DNA of 64,000 bases from Aristolochia californica (taxonomy: Eukaryota > Streptophyta > Magnoliopsida > Piperales > Aristolochiaceae): assembly GCA_029961685.1 (NCBI GenBank), contig JARWKL010000012.1, forward strand, positions 25,405,227 through 25,469,226, written 5' to 3'. Shown here one piece after another: positions 1-12,640 of the stretch (position 1 is the stretch's first letter; the number at the start of each line of letters is the position of its first letter). A model generated the notes under the pieces. The model ran no database searches. It saw nothing but the letters and a program-made list of their open reading frames with translations, and was not told the DNA's origin. The translations under genes and the position numbers were made by a program.

Positions 1-440
1 TTGCTTGATTAGTGGGAAAACGTAGGTTGACCTTATTCTTGCTTGATTTAATTCTTTCAAGACATTGTGACACTAGTCTTCCTCTCCATATTGGTTCTCC
101 CATCAAACGTTGTCTTATCCCTAGGTTGTCTCTTCCTCTCAATGTTGTCTCTTCCCATCCTCAATAGAGGTAATAGTCCTTTCTCTCTCTCCTCCCTGCC
201 CTCCCTCTCCTTTACCTATTTGTTTTCTCTCTCGATAAGGTTACTAAAAATATCGAAACATTTAGAAATTACTACAGGGTGGGTGAAACATTTAGAAATT
301 ACTGACCCAACCCGTTTAAGACAGGGATGATCTTCTCTTTAGAAACTGTCATGGGGTCAAGGTGGAGATGGAGTAATCCCTGAGTTTCTCTTTACTCTAT
401 AAACTAGTTTTTATCTTATTTTAACTGCCACTATCTTCCC
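1..440. other. Gene-free CT-rich left edge
   Basis: No supported gene. Positions about 60-230 are CT-rich with short runs of TCTC, and an almost exact 20-odd base phrase (gaaacatttagaaattact) is repeated at about 254 and 283. The only open frame here uses a non-ATG start and has low-complexity leucine and serine content, so I treat it as noise. Confidence 0.5.
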
Positions 441-444
441 GGGC

Positions 445-466
445 GGGGGGGGGGGGGGGGGGGGGG
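445..466 (+). repeat. Poly-G tract (22 G)
   Basis: Twenty-two consecutive G residues, preceded by cccgggc. A run of this length can fold as a G-quadruplex in DNA, is highly slippage-prone, and is a common place for assembly or polishing error. It lies just outside the AT-rich repeat that begins near position 505. Confidence 0.95.
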
Positions 467-504
467 TTGCGCTTTAAATGCAATTGAATGATTTAATTCA
501 ACTT

Positions 505-1196
505 CAACTTCAAATTGGGTGTTAGTGTAGACGAGTTCAAGTGCACTGGAAAACGGTTTCCGATGTTACTGCCCAAAATGAAAAATATGATGTAAACAAG
601 AGAATGAATAACTTTTTTATAATATACATAAATCTAACATATACCTAAATAAATAATTAACCAAAACAAATATGGTTACTACATTAATAAGTAATTTAAT
701 ATAGAATTAAAATATATTAATATACTAATTAATTAAATATTATATTATATTAATAAATGATTGCAATTTATTGTAAATTAATACAATAATTACATGTGAC
801 AATTAATTGTGCACTAATTAAATTAAAAAATAGATAAATAATTTTTTTTAAACATAAATGAATATAATAAATAAATGTACTATTTTATTAATAACATAAG
901 ACATATTTTAACATAGTATAAATTAATAATATATTTCACAAAATTAAAAAATATTTGTTTAATTAATTATAAAAATAAAATAATTAAACAAAAACTAGTT
1001 GATCAAATGCTTACTTTAATAATATTTTAATTACCACTCTTAAATCAATAATTTAATACAGTAATAAATAAATAAATATATTATTTTGTTAATAACATAA
1101 AATATATTTTTACGTAGTAGAAATTAATAATATATTTCCAAAAAACTTAAAATCATTAGTTTAATTAATTATAAAAATAGAATAATTAAACAAGCT
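505..1196 (+). repeat. AT-rich dispersed repeat, copy A
   Basis: An AT-rich block whose first about 60 bases (around 520-580, containing gtgcactggaaaacggttt) match the reverse complement of about 56317-56375. The similarity continues through the AT-rich interior: phrases such as acaagagaat, taattacatg, cacaaaatta and gtttaattaa occur in the same order in the reverse complement of the 55.8-56.3 kb block. The two stretches therefore look like inverted copies of one repeat family. I found no coding capacity and no clear terminal inverted repeats, so the class (MITE, degenerate LTR or other) is unknown. Confidence 0.6.
864..1192. repeat. Imperfect tandem duplication inside AT-rich repeat
   Basis: A unit of about 130 bases occurs twice in direct orientation (about 864-990 and 1062-1192), sharing aataaataaat at its start, ttaataacataa, taataatatattt and gtttaattaattataaaaat near its end. 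The copies have many substitutions, so the duplication is old. Confidence 0.7.
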
Positions 1197-1199
1197 TCA

Positions 1200-2650
1200 A
1201 ATGTTATATGATCGTCTACAAGCTTTGTCAAGACCATCATTTCAAAGTTATTCTTGGTATCTCCATTAAATACAAACTCAACATCCAATATATTTCAATG
1301 TCATCTTAAAAAATAATCATACACTAACAATTATTGCTTTAACAGGAATACAAGAAGGAATAGAGCGCCCATCAGCCTAGAACAAGAGCAGAGAAAATCC
1401 AAGAAGACAAGCGGCTGTTCTTTGTGGAATTTGCTTCTTGGAGAGCAACCAAGAATCACATAAGTGGTTGTTACCTTCATTTCCTCATGCAGTTGGATCC
1501 ATTTCCAATATCCGCTTTCTTTTGCACCTCCAAGTGCACATTTGTGGTGGATTTGCAGAGGAGAGCATGATCAAATGCATAAAACTGATACAACCTTCAC
1601 TTCAATAGCATCCTTAATGACCGAAGGACCTCAATATCAGAAGAAAGATGGTGATCTCAAAGAGAGAAGACCCACCACATCCCACTGCAACAGGGGCCAC
1701 CCACACTCTAGCTGGTGATGAATTACATAATTCAAACTTCTCTCACTGGTCCTGTTCCTAATTAGTAAAAGAGGCATGGCATTTTGACTGTTAGCAATGT
1801 CATCTATCAAGGATCTTCACTGCATTTTGGAAAAGGCCAGGCATCCCAACCATTAGCTCTAGACCTGCCAAGAACTCACTGGATTCCATCTCCTCCTTTA
1901 GTCTGGATAGCCAATGTCTTAACTTCCTGTACAACATCACAGAGAATAAAACATCAACAGACATGACCAGCCCCAAAAAAGAGCGACTCTTAGAAGACCG
2001 GTTCAACTCGTCTTCAATCATTATATTCACTTGGCAGAAATGATGCTCAAGTTGAGCATATTTGTGTCTGCAAGATTGATCATTCACAACTGCAAACTCA
2101 CTTTATTGCCACCCGAGCGGCATTTCTCCAAGATTTTTTACAATCAAATCCATTAAGAACTTGAGGGCTAGAGTCTGATGTGGAGCATTATCTACACAAA
2201 ATACAGTGGCCATTTTGGTAAAAATGGTAAACTCGCCCATAGTTAAGTTCCCTATTCAACACTTTGTAGTAGTCCTTCAAAGAGGAAAAAAATTTTAGTG
2301 GCCAAGTTAGACTTAAGTTTCTGTCACAATCACAGATGAAGTAGCAAAAAGTCTGAAAATGTAAGTATATATTCGTTACATAGATATCATCTGATATCGA
2401 GAAGAGATATGGTGATAGTGTTTCTATCTAATCAACACATAGGAGATTGTACTCTAAAATACAAGAGAAAAGCAAAACTAATCCTCACATGAGTAGCATT
2501 TACTTAACATTCATTTTTTTTTTTTTTGGAAAGATACAAACAAAGCCAGAAGGCAAGAAACCAAAATTAGGAAGCAGATCCATTGAGAATTGTATTTGAG
2601 CAAATAGACAAACAAAAATCTCCTCCAGAGGCAGTAGTAAAGAAAACGAG
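1200..2650. other. Intergenic; one unidentified minus-strand reading frame
   Basis: No recognised gene. On the minus strand an open frame of about 95 codons (2087 to 1800) reads as a non-repetitive, moderately charged sequence (YAQLEHHFCQVNIMIEDEL) and is preceded by a further readable piece at about 2210-2106 (TLALKFLMDLIVKNLGEMP) behind a possible acceptor (tgtgtag). These could be two exons of a decayed gene, but I do not recognise the family, see no start, and a stop separates the pieces. Confidence 0.2.
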
Positions 2651-2654
2651 CGTC

Positions 2655-2840
2655 CTGATCTGGATTGGGCCTTTGGTTCAATGAGTACATGGGGGGTTTC
2701 TAGTGTGAAGTCCTAGGTTCAAGTGTTGTGAGTTACCAACATCCAGAACAGACGAATGAGAACGGGCATTCTGGTGGAATTATTGCCACTGTTTATCTCC
2801 CTATTCAGTGGGAAAGAGGTTAATAGACAAAGCAATACCA
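2655..2840 (+). repeat. Possible tRNA-derived SINE
   Basis: The stretch contains a Pol III box A-like sequence (tggttcaatgag, 2673-2684) and a box B-like sequence (ggttcaagt, 2716-2724) about 40 bases apart, the normal spacing in tRNA genes and tRNA-derived SINEs. It does not fold as a functional tRNA by eye. The 3' boundary is uncertain and no target duplication was identified. Confidence 0.3.
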
Positions 2841-3245
2841 GTAAACACTACGCCTGACATACAATTTGCTCACAACGGATACACAAGTTCCTAAAGACAA
2901 CTAGTGCACAGTTACAGGTGCTCTTTACAAGTATTTAACTCTGGTTTATTCAATTAAATCCTATTGCTTCTAGTATCAAGCTATGCATACCACACATCAA
3001 ACTGCATCCCTATTTCATTTACTGAGAAAACCACGGCCCTATAATCTAAACAATATACACAACCCAATCACCAACACATTCCGCTACACCCTAATTGCAG
3101 CAATAGCCGACCATGCAATTTCATCCATGAATTTGAGCGCCACAAATGAAATCCATTCAATCCTTTCATATATTCATAAAAGAAATAATCAAAATGATTT
3201 CCTTGGGTTCTAGGCAGATGATAGAGAACGTAAATTATTTAGAAG

Positions 3246-3530
3246 TGTTAAATTGGGTCCTAGGCCTTATCCCAAAATGACTAACCATTTAGGAAACCTT
3301 TGTTTTCTAGCTAATAAATTCAAGATCTTTGTATCCACTAATCCAAGTGTGACTATTTCTTAACACTCTCCCTCACATATATGCACGCTCTCTTTTGTAG
3401 TTCTACAAGTTGATAATTTAGGTGGAAGCCCACATACTGTGTGGCTTGCTCTAATACCATGTTAAATTGGGTCTAAAACTATCCCAAAATAACTAACTAC
3501 TTAGGAAACTTTTTTTTCCCAACTAATGCA
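3246..3530 (-). mobile_element. Miniature LTR retrotransposon (TRIM), 5'-truncated
   Basis: Read on the minus strand this is LTR - primer site - short internal region - polypurine tract - LTR. The complete 3' LTR is 3246-3365 (120 bp, TGTTAAG...TTTAACA). The internal region is only 94 bp (3366-3459). It opens with TGGTATTAGAGC (3448-3459), one mismatch from the initiator-Met tRNA primer site TGGTATCAGAGC, and ends with a purine tract (3366-3376). The second LTR starts at 3460 and is cut short at about 3530. Short LTRs, PBS and PPT with no coding capacity define TRIM elements. A related LTR lies at 42727-42844. Confidence 0.75.
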
Positions 3531-3539
3531 TTAATTGCT

Positions 3540-5090
3540 ACCACATATGAGAAGCACTCAGCAAAGGAAAAAGGCAAGAACGTGCTTTCTGATTAAGGTA
3601 AACAACCTTCTTAGTCTCGTCCTTTCCGTCCATCTGTTAACAAGCGCCGCAGACATGGAATGAGCTTCATTGAGAGAGAGACGGAGAACGAAGGACAAGA
3701 ACAGGGACGAGGGATTTAGGGTTTCGAGAGAGGGAGGCCGAGAGGGAGAAGGGAGTGTGAGAGGGCGAAGAGAGTGCGCAGACGAAGAAGCCGAGAGGGA
3801 GAAAAAGCGGGAGAAAGAAAAAAAAAATCGGGAGGAAGAGAGACGGATTCATATTTCTACCGTTTTAAGCCTGGGGGATTGAGAGACCCCGAGGCGGCAA
3901 CCTGTCCGGGCCACTGCGCTAAACCTGGCCACCTTATTTCGGTCTACTGCCTACCCAACGACCTCGTCATTCTTGGGCTTCCACATTGTGCCTGAGGTTT
4001 GCCTTCCCTGCTTGCTGCCATCGATCTGTAGATCTCTCCATCAGCAGAAACAGACAAAAATATGAAATCAACGGCCCGATACAAACCATTAGACACCGAT
4101 GGCATTATTGAAGATGTGACAAATGCGGAAAGTCGATCAAGTTGAAAAGAACGGCCGGAGGAGTCACGTGAGAGAAGACCGAGAACGTCTGGTGCTCTGC
4201 TGGCGATTCCCGAATCTCAATTACGTCCGGAGTCCGAACAGGTTGCATGCTAGAGAGGTACGGAGCAGGACGATTCAGCCAAAACCGTAATTTTACTCTT
4301 TTTTAATCCTCTCTGTAGGTACAGTACAGGCGTTTTACGCTTTTGCAGTGCTTTTCTTTACCCAAAATAGCGTCTTTTATACCCAAACAGATTTCACGTG
4401 TTTAACGCTAGTTCCAAAATAAGAAGTGCACCTGTTCAGTGTCTCCATTCTCCGTACCCTCCTGTCACTGTCTCCTGTGTTTCCTTAAATACCCTTACCT
4501 TCAAAGAAAATTACTGTTATAGTTTATTAGGCTGGAATAAAACTCAAAACCGGTCGGGTTGGTTCACGATACCGAATAGCACTGTTATTAAAATCGACAG
4601 TTACCGACCCCGGGTGACATGGTCCAAAGGGGTATGATGGCAAAACGATTTTTTTGGGCTCTTACCTTCAGCTGTTTAATGTATTATGGAGATTTAACTG
4701 TATAACCTGGCTGGGTTTGCCAAATTTCTAATTTTACCAGGGTTTTATAAGTAAATGGTCTGAATAAGATATACGATCAAGTTTAACCCGAGTTGACCGG
4801 GTCGGTCGGGGTTTTATAAGACTGCTGAAGGTTTCTTGACATTTTGTATGCCCGATCCAGTGATTCAACCGGAGCCAATCTCGCTATTAACCGGGTCAAC
4901 CGTGATTCAACGATATATTTTGAAATTGCAGAGGACATTTCTGGTAATACAAGTATTTCGATCCCTGTTAACTCTCGTGAGCAACCTCGGAAATCATTTA
5001 ACACGTCACTGGCTGCTACATGCTTCCGCCACGTGCCCCTGCTCGTGCTATACAAAGCCGGGTGCGTAACGAACCACGTAATTCCCAGCC
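3540..5090. other. Intergenic region upstream of kinase
   Basis: No supported gene. The interval 3670-3850 is strongly GA-rich (gagagagagacgg, gaaagaaaaaaaa) and gives low-complexity open frames on both strands. From about 4000 to 5090 the sequence is mixed and probably includes distal promoter DNA of the kinase gene. Short direct phrases ccgggtcggtcggg and gttttataa recur near 4560-4820. Confidence 0.5.
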
Positions 5091-5096
5091 GCCAAG

Positions 5097-5104
5097 TATA
5101 TAAG
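5097..5104 (+). promoter_or_regulatory. TATA box of kinase gene
   Basis: The sequence tatataag is followed within about 30-100 bases by pyrimidine-rich DNA (about 5240-5400) typical of a plant 5' UTR. Transcription would start near 5130, leaving a leader of about 570 nt before the chosen ATG at 5702, possibly with an intron: an upstream ATG at 5449 is followed after seven codons by a good donor (actg|gtgaga). Confidence 0.5.
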
Positions 5105-5701
5105 TAAAAAAACACACCGAAGGTACAGTATTTGCATCTTTTATTTAATTTTTGGTTTTTAAACAACGGACTTTTATTGTTTATATTTCACCTTCTCCAT
5201 GTGGCGCGCTTTCTCTATACAAATGTTTGCCGTCACCTCGCCTTCCGATCCGAACGCACAGGACTCTCCCTCCTTGGCCAGCAAACCCCGCGAAACCTCA
5301 CGATCTCCCTCCCTTTGCTCGTTTATTGTTTCCTTTCATCTATTCTCCTCGATTTTTTCCTCTTCTCCCTTTTCCGTCTTCCGCCATTCTCGCTCTAGAA
5401 AAATCGAACAATTCCTAGCGTCTCTGGTTGATTAGCTGGTGTCACAGCCATGGATAAACATCTAACTGGTGAGATTTTTTGTTGGTTTTTTTGTGGTTTT
5501 TGGATTTAGCTTTGTGATATCTCTTGCTCGCTATAGCTCTATATCTCTGTGTCTGTCTGATCGATTACGAGTTCCTGTCTAAGAGAATCCCGTATTTTGG
5601 TGTTTATCCGAGAAGTTAGTACATCGAGGAGGTTCTCGGAGGCGTTCTCGTCGTCGTCCAAGAAGCTTAGTTCGGGAAGATTCGCTTCAGAGGAAGTGGA
5701 C

Positions 5702-8700
5702 ATGGACCGGAGAAAGTATCCGATTCGCGCGGATGATTATGAGCTGTTTGAAGAGATAGGGCAGGGAGTCAGCGCGTCGGTCTATCGTGCACGCTGCGTC
5801 CCTTTGAACGAGATTGTTGCGATCAAGATTCTTGATTTCGAGAGGAATAACAGCGATCTGGTACAATTCAACGGTTCTTAATTGTTGTCTTTTTTCGTTT
5901 TCTGTCTATAACTCTTTTTAGTTTCGCGATGCCCATGCGTACAACTATCTAGGTGGGAATGTCTGTTAGGAAAATGTGCTATGAAACGATTCTGTTTCAA
6001 ACGACTTTTTATCTCTCTATTTGTTTGATGATTTGACTGGGATCTGCTCAATTGCTCTCGTACCAATCTGCATGGTGTTCTGGCTCTCTCAGACTTGCTT
6101 GCTTGTTTTACTCAGTAAAATCCTTTCTACTAAGAAATTGAGTTCGGTTGGTAGATTACTTCCCTTATTAAGAAGAAGGCATATATTCTGAAGGGCTTAA
6201 GTGGTTGTGATTCTTATCGAAAGCTGGTGGAAATGGAACCGACTTGTCACATGCATTACTGACTTCCAATTCTTGAATTTCTATAATGTGATAGTCCTTT
6301 CATTTATCCAGTTCCTTGTCTCATAGCCTTCATTGGTGAGTCGATGTTGAGGTGAGATTCAGAACAGAATCCATGTAGCCTGCATACAAACTACCACTGA
6401 TAAGTCGAGCTGGTAAAATATACGTCTTCTGGAAGAAACACTTGTGTGGTGTTCAAAGCATATGAAGGAAAATCTTTGGCTAAGCAACAGAAGAGCTAAG
6501 TTGTTGATTGGGTCATGGTCTTGAGGCTCATATTTGCTATGGACTAATATTTATAACATGTTATCATAAGTTGTTGATCACAAATGCAAACAGTTCGTAT
6601 ACATTTTATATCGAAAAACAGTCATATAGTAGACAGTGTTATCATCTTTTAGCATGGCTGTTGATGCCGCAGAGCGAGATATGTACCATCAGTAGTGAAT
6701 ATTGATAGAACATGCATTTGTAGCCTATAATTTTATCTTTTATTTGTTTTGTTCTCAAGCATTCTGTATTGAATATTTTAATTGATCTTTACCTAAACAT
6801 GACGGGTGTTAAGACCCTCAAGTGGACAGTCTGTTCTTACAATTATATTGATATAGCATATTCATATTTAATTTGACTATTTAAACCTCAAGTAAAAGTG
6901 TGTATTTTGGAAATTTCATCTCCAAGCAGATTGCATGTATCAAATTGGTGGCACACAGAGTTGTGATTTACTTGAACTCAGTTTCAGTTTTCAATGTAAA
7001 TGACAATAGTTTTTGTCTTTCTACTCCAAAGAGCAGAATGTGTAATATTTTCTTGAAGAAATTCCTGCACAAGTTTAATTTTCTGACGTTTAGCTCTACA
7101 AAATTTTCTCTCTACATTAGGGCAATATTTCCCGTGAAGCACAAACTATGATCCTGGTGGACCATCCTAATGTTCTCAGGGCACACTGTTCATTTGTAAA
7201 AGACCACAACTTATGGGTTGTCATGCCCTTTATGGCTGGTGGTTCTTGTCTTCACATATTGAAAGCTGCCTATCCTGATGGTTTTGGGGAGGTAGTTATA
7301 GCAACCATTTTACGTGAAGTTTTAAAGGGTTTGGAGTACCTTCATCATCATGGTCACATTCATCGAGATGTTAAGGTAAGAAATCTGGTAATTCTGATTA
7401 TTTAAGCAATCAAATTGATGCATCTGGTGGGTCACTGATTAAACTCTAATTTTCATGATAAGACAATATTTTTCAATGCCATACTCACTATGGTTATCAA
7501 TCCATTTGACTTCTTCTATGTAGGCTGGGAATATTCTAATCGATACACGTGGTGCAATTAAGCTTGGAGACTTTGGTGTTTCTGCTTGCCTTTTTGATTC
7601 GGGTGATAGGCAACGGTCAAGAAATACTTTTGTTGGGACACCTTGCTGGTAGATTTTCTGACATCTTTCAAGCTAGCCTGAATGTGGTCTTTCTTTCTTG
7701 TTTTTCTTCACCTATGATGTCCTTACTCATAAGTGCATCCTGTTGTTTCTAGGATGGCACCTGAAGTGATGGAGCAATTGCATGGATACGACTTCAAGTT
7801 TGGTTTTCACTTATTCTATCTTTTACTCTCTCATCTTTGACAGCCCATTTGACAGTACACACTTATGTCTTTGGAACCTTGTATTACAGGGCAGACGTCT
7901 GGTCATTTGGAATAACAGCTCTTGAACTGGCTCATGGTCATGCTCCTTTCTCAAAGTATCCTCCAATGAAAGTATGTAAGCATCTCATTTTATTTTCTCT
8001 TTTTTCAATTACTTCATTAGCATTAATAAAATCTGACAGAAATGGCCTACAACAGGTTTTGCTTATGACCTTGCAAAATGCACCTCCTGGTCTTGACTAT
8101 GAAAGAGATAGGAAGTTTTCGAAGGTATCATTTACAAACCATGCTTGTTTTAAGTTCAATTCTCCCCAATAGTGGTCCGTGGTCTTTGCTTACAGTTTTG
8201 TTTTCTTTGTGGTGTTTCTGGTTAGTCTTTTAAGCAAATGATTGCTATGTGTTTGGTAAAAGATCCTTCCAAAAGGCCTACTGCACAGAAGCTTCTAAAA
8301 CATTCCTTTTTCAAGCAAGCTAGATCTAATGACTATATCGGACGGGTACTTCTAGAGGGATTGCCTACCCTTGGTGATCGTCTTAGAGCATTAAAGGTTG
8401 GTTCCAACATGTAATTTAAAATCATGTGGCATTTTAACAAGTATGCTATGTTGATTTACGTTTTGAAATAAGTACTTCGTTCTTTATTGTAGTTAAAGGA
8501 AGCAGACATGCTAGCACAAAAGAAAATGCCAGACGGAAAAAAGGAGGAATTATCCCAGGTTTGATATCTTAAAATGTTGTTGTAGAATTTAATTGGATTT
8601 TTTTTTTTTTTTTGGACAAGTGGACATTTAATTTTTCATTGGAATATTGTTAAATTTTTTCTTTTCGTGCTTCAGAGGCTGAATTTTGCTAGACTGTATG

Positions 8701-11371
8701 TCAGGAAACAACTTGTTTGTCTTTAAGCACATGCAGAATATCAGTGAATCATAGTTTCACAAGTTCTAATCTGCACTTCTATATCTTTGTTGTGGCCCTC
8801 CAAGGGAGGAGATGTAATGTGAATATCAAAGGAAGTTCTAATATGCAGACTTCTACGTCTTTGTAGTGGCCCCCAAAGGCAGGAGATATAATGTATCGAT
8901 TTTTTACCTCCTTCATGATACATTGCCTTCTCTGGAACCTTTCTCTCCTATATAAGAGTCCTTTACTACAAATTTGAGTTCTAATCCTTTAATTGAAAAC
9001 TCTCTGTAGAGTGAATACAAGCGAGGAATCAGTGGATGGAACTTCAACATTGAGGACATGAAGGCTCAGGCTTCATTGGTAATTCTTGCATTCTTTCCTC
9101 CAGCATTATAGTCTCAAAAAGTCACTTCATCAGTACAAATTCTTCGTAGTGATTCTGAGTTCATGATTGTACTACTGTTGTGTTAGATTCAGGATGATGA
9201 AGTTGTTGCAGACAAAGAGCAAGGAGGCTCCTCCAATTCTTTATCTGGGCTTGACTCTCCCAGTAAATGTTCTCAAAGCTCCTCCATTGTTTCATTAAAA
9301 GATTATGGCATGGAAAAAGTAAGCGTGTAACTTCACCTTGTTTATGTTGCTTTCTGAAATCTGTTGGAAACAACTGAGGTTTTAATGACATAGAGTTTTG
9401 CAGGAAGATGAAGATTCGATGCGGACAAAGCCAACAGTTTCTCAATCATCTGTTTCTTCTTCAAACAATCTTAAGTATGTAAACTGAAGAATATTTCTTT
9501 GTCATTCATTTCTTGTCCTTCCTGGTGTGTCCTTTTTTTATTTCCACAAGTTGTCTTCAGGTAGTTTTAATCGCTAATATAAAGTTTTTCATTTCCATTC
9601 ATCAGGGAAAACTGTAATGGATCTGAGGATAATTTTAGAGTTGCTGTGTCAAATTGTAAACCTACTATCTTGCAAAATGGTTTACTTTGTCCTGGTGACA
9701 TGGAGAATGGCTTGAATGAGAAATGTGAGGAGAGCAATGTTAAGCATCCGAATGGTATGGCTCCTCATTCAGATGCTGAGAAGAGACTTCGTACTGATCC
9801 TTATTCAACAGCAGAACTTGGTCCTTCTTCATGCAAAGGAGAAAGGTTTGAGATTAAACCTTCAAGTCACTTTTTTTTAGGATTTGATAATATTGAGAGC
9901 ATATGTACTCTGGATATCTCAGTCCTCGTTGGGTTCCACAAAGTGTGCCTGCTTCTTTTCCTATAGTCCAACATCTTTTGATCAAGATCTGATCTAGCGG
10001 CTGTTGTTTGTTGTAGATAACGTTAATGTAGATAATTTTTGTTAATAATTTCATTATTTTACTGAGGTAATTGCATCATGTTCTGCTTTTGTTATCTTTG
10101 TTTCTAATGAGTCCTGATTAATTTAGTGATAAGCACCAATCTCAAATACAAGCTACTGGCACTTGTGATGGAGTAGAGGAACCACCTGTGGATATGTTGC
10201 CAAAAGGGCCAAGATCATCAGGTATAGAGTAGATGTTATTTTTCTTAATTCCTTGTTACTTTCTTGATGTTATTTTCACCAAGGCACAATTATTTGTCTT
10301 GTCTTCAAAGCTCGCTCTGTATTGAGTACCCTTGTCCATCAACCTCTTATATGTTACAGGGACACCAAATTCTGACCATGATGAGAAATCAAAGGGGCCA
10401 GTTGTCCAGCAAAAAGGACGTTTTAAAGTGACATCTGAGAATGTTGAGTTTGAAAAGGTCAAATGGTTGCTTTCTGTCTTTTCCTCTCAGTCTTATGTTA
10501 TAACTTGGCAAATCCTACCTTACAGATGGTTCCGTCTTCTCTTCCAACTCCTGCTCCATTACTGCAGAAGAGTCACAGTATGCAGGTCAGTAGTGTGGAA
10601 ATTGTTGTGCATTTAGATAGTCCATAGCTGAGAAATCCATTTCAGGCTCTAGGGAGACGCAACAAGCAGAGGCATTATACAGGACCATAGTAAATTTAGT
10701 AACGTTGGACATTCTTATTTCAAAGGCTTCTAAAATGCGATTATACAGGTTATATCTCAGCTTCCTGCAGTTCATGCCTCATCTTCAGCTGATGCTACTA
10801 TGCCAACTGTTTTTGGCTCTTCAATTTATACACATCTTCATTCCATCTTGCAGACAAATATTCTTCAAAGGGTATGGAATTTCAGTATCTTCTAGGAGAC
10901 GAAGTGCTCTAATTTATGAGTTTATTTATTCGTCTAGTTCCTTTGGTAGGATCATATACTAAATGCAATGAAGCAAATCAATTCTGGTCAAGGAACCAAC
11001 GGTGACTTGCAAACTTCAGAGAAGTCTATGGTGAGTTCTAGTTGGATATACCATATATTTCAACTCTTTACTTTATCCTTTTTCGCTTTAGCCGATTTTT
11101 GGATCTTTCTTGGTGAGTTGATTTATTTTTTTGGAATGCTTATTTCCCTTATTTGCTCTCTTCTTTTGGCAGCTGGAGGCAGCACATGAAAGGGAAAGGG
11201 AGCTACTACTGGAGATTACCGATTTGCAGTGGAGGTGATTACGGTGACTAGATATACAAGGTCCGGTTTCTTCTTGTTAAATGTAGATACCTGACAATTT
11301 AGTTGAAACGCAGGTTGATAAATGCTCAAGACGAAATCAATAGACTCAAGAGTGAGAACCGTTCAAGTTAG
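5702..11371 (+). CDS. STE20/OSR1-like serine/threonine kinase (BLUS1 family)
   Basis: Coding exons: 5702-5860, 7121-7375, 7524-7648, 7753-7797, 7890-7971, 8056-8124, 8226-8396, 8493-8558, 9010-9078, 9187-9318, 9404-9474, 9606-9845, 10127-10221, 10360-10457, 10526-10585, 10749-10871, 10950-11030, 11173-11234, 11314-11371. They sum to 687 codons (686 aa) with all phases matching. The kinase domain opens with [18 protein letters not shown]; visible landmarks are Lys42 (AIKIL), the catalytic HRDVKAGN loop (Asp136), DFG at 154-156, and the GTPCWMAPEV activation-segment end. The tail is Ser-rich, carries the family motif [14 protein letters not shown], and ends in a likely coiled coil ([15 protein letters not shown]...[12 protein letters not shown]). 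Family members include Arabidopsis BLUS1 (stomatal blue-light signalling) and several broadly expressed homologues; the long tail fits the latter better than BLUS1 itself. No lesion seen. Substrate unknown. Confidence 0.93.
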
Positions 11372-12640
11372 TCGAGTCCTAACGTCCATGTCAGCGCTCA
11401 GATCAGATGAAGTTCTCGGATACTTCAGCACAGAAAAAATGCGCCTCGCGTCTGTTGAGGGAAGTAGTTAAGAGGGGCGCAAAGTCTGAACTCTACGGAA
11501 AAGGTTTGGAAAAATGTGAATTAAGCATCGTTGAGACCAATTTGTGCAGGCATATGGGTATAGGAGGAAAAAGTTAAAGAGTGCACGAGTCTACCGATTT
11601 GTGGATGTCTGACTATAATTGTATATATTTTGATAAATAAATATATATAATATATATCATCCATTTGGCTGTTGGAGATGTGCGGTTCTTTGTCTACTAT
11701 CTCTTATTTTGCACAAATGCACTTTGCCTCGGGTTTGTTGTTTGTGCTTTTTCGGCTATTGGCAACCGATGCCAGAGGAACTAGATACTCTTCAAATTCT
11801 AGTTAGTACTTCTAACGCTTGAGTGATCCAGAGGAACATGAAAACCTCAAAAGATGCTATATAATGGTCTTGCGTTTGCCCGATTTGGGTACTTCATAAA
11901 AAAAAGAGGTACTGGTCAGTATCAACCGAATGCTCGGCGCTGAAAGACATACTTAGACATCACTGTTAATAGCCTATGTGAGGGTGAAGATCCAGTAACA
12001 CGAATCTTAGTTGAAAATGCATTTGGAAGATTTCGTCATCAACCTAACAAGCTTACTGTCTCAACCATATCGGCTAATTCAAATGAAAAAAAATCCTTTT
12101 GGATCATGAATTAGTTTGGCATTTCTCGGCTGGATGCATCAAGAATGTTATTTAATCTCTTATCATTGATTTTTCCATAACAACTTTATTTGTATCTGAA
12201 CTTCAGATTATTATTATTATTATTGCATTATTATTAATATAAATGTTATTTTACATTGTAACATTTTCTCCATCTTTTATAGGAATCAGATTGGTTAGAT
12301 TGGCTTAGTACATGTGAAGTGGTTCCTCTCATTATAAGAAAAAAATGAATAAAAAAACTCGTTTAAATAGGTTTTCTTGGTCCTTGTGATTGAAAGGGAT
12401 CAACTTGGCTTATTTCCAAAATTATGCTACCCGTTTTTTATTGTAGGTTTTGACAGTAAAACTCTTCGAGGAAAAGTTACTTTGTTTTCGATGATTACTA
12501 TTATGTAATGAGAACAGAAACATGCAATTCAGATAAAGAAATTACCAATTCCGAGGGAAAGAAAAAAAAGAGAGATTCATAAACAGCTCGTTGGTGAGGA
12601 CCAAAAGGTTATGAGCAGCAGTTCCACCTTTTAGAGTTGT
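11372..12640. other. Intergenic between kinase and HDDC2 relic
   Basis: Contains the kinase 3' UTR, with an AT-rich segment at about 11620-11660 (gataaataaatatatataat) that could serve as polyadenylation signal region, and an ATT microsatellite at about 12208-12240. No gene seen. Confidence 0.5.

Noticed and set aside
3667..3995. Arg/Glu-rich and Ser/Leu-rich proteins on both strands
   Set aside because: Products of a GA-rich low-complexity tract.
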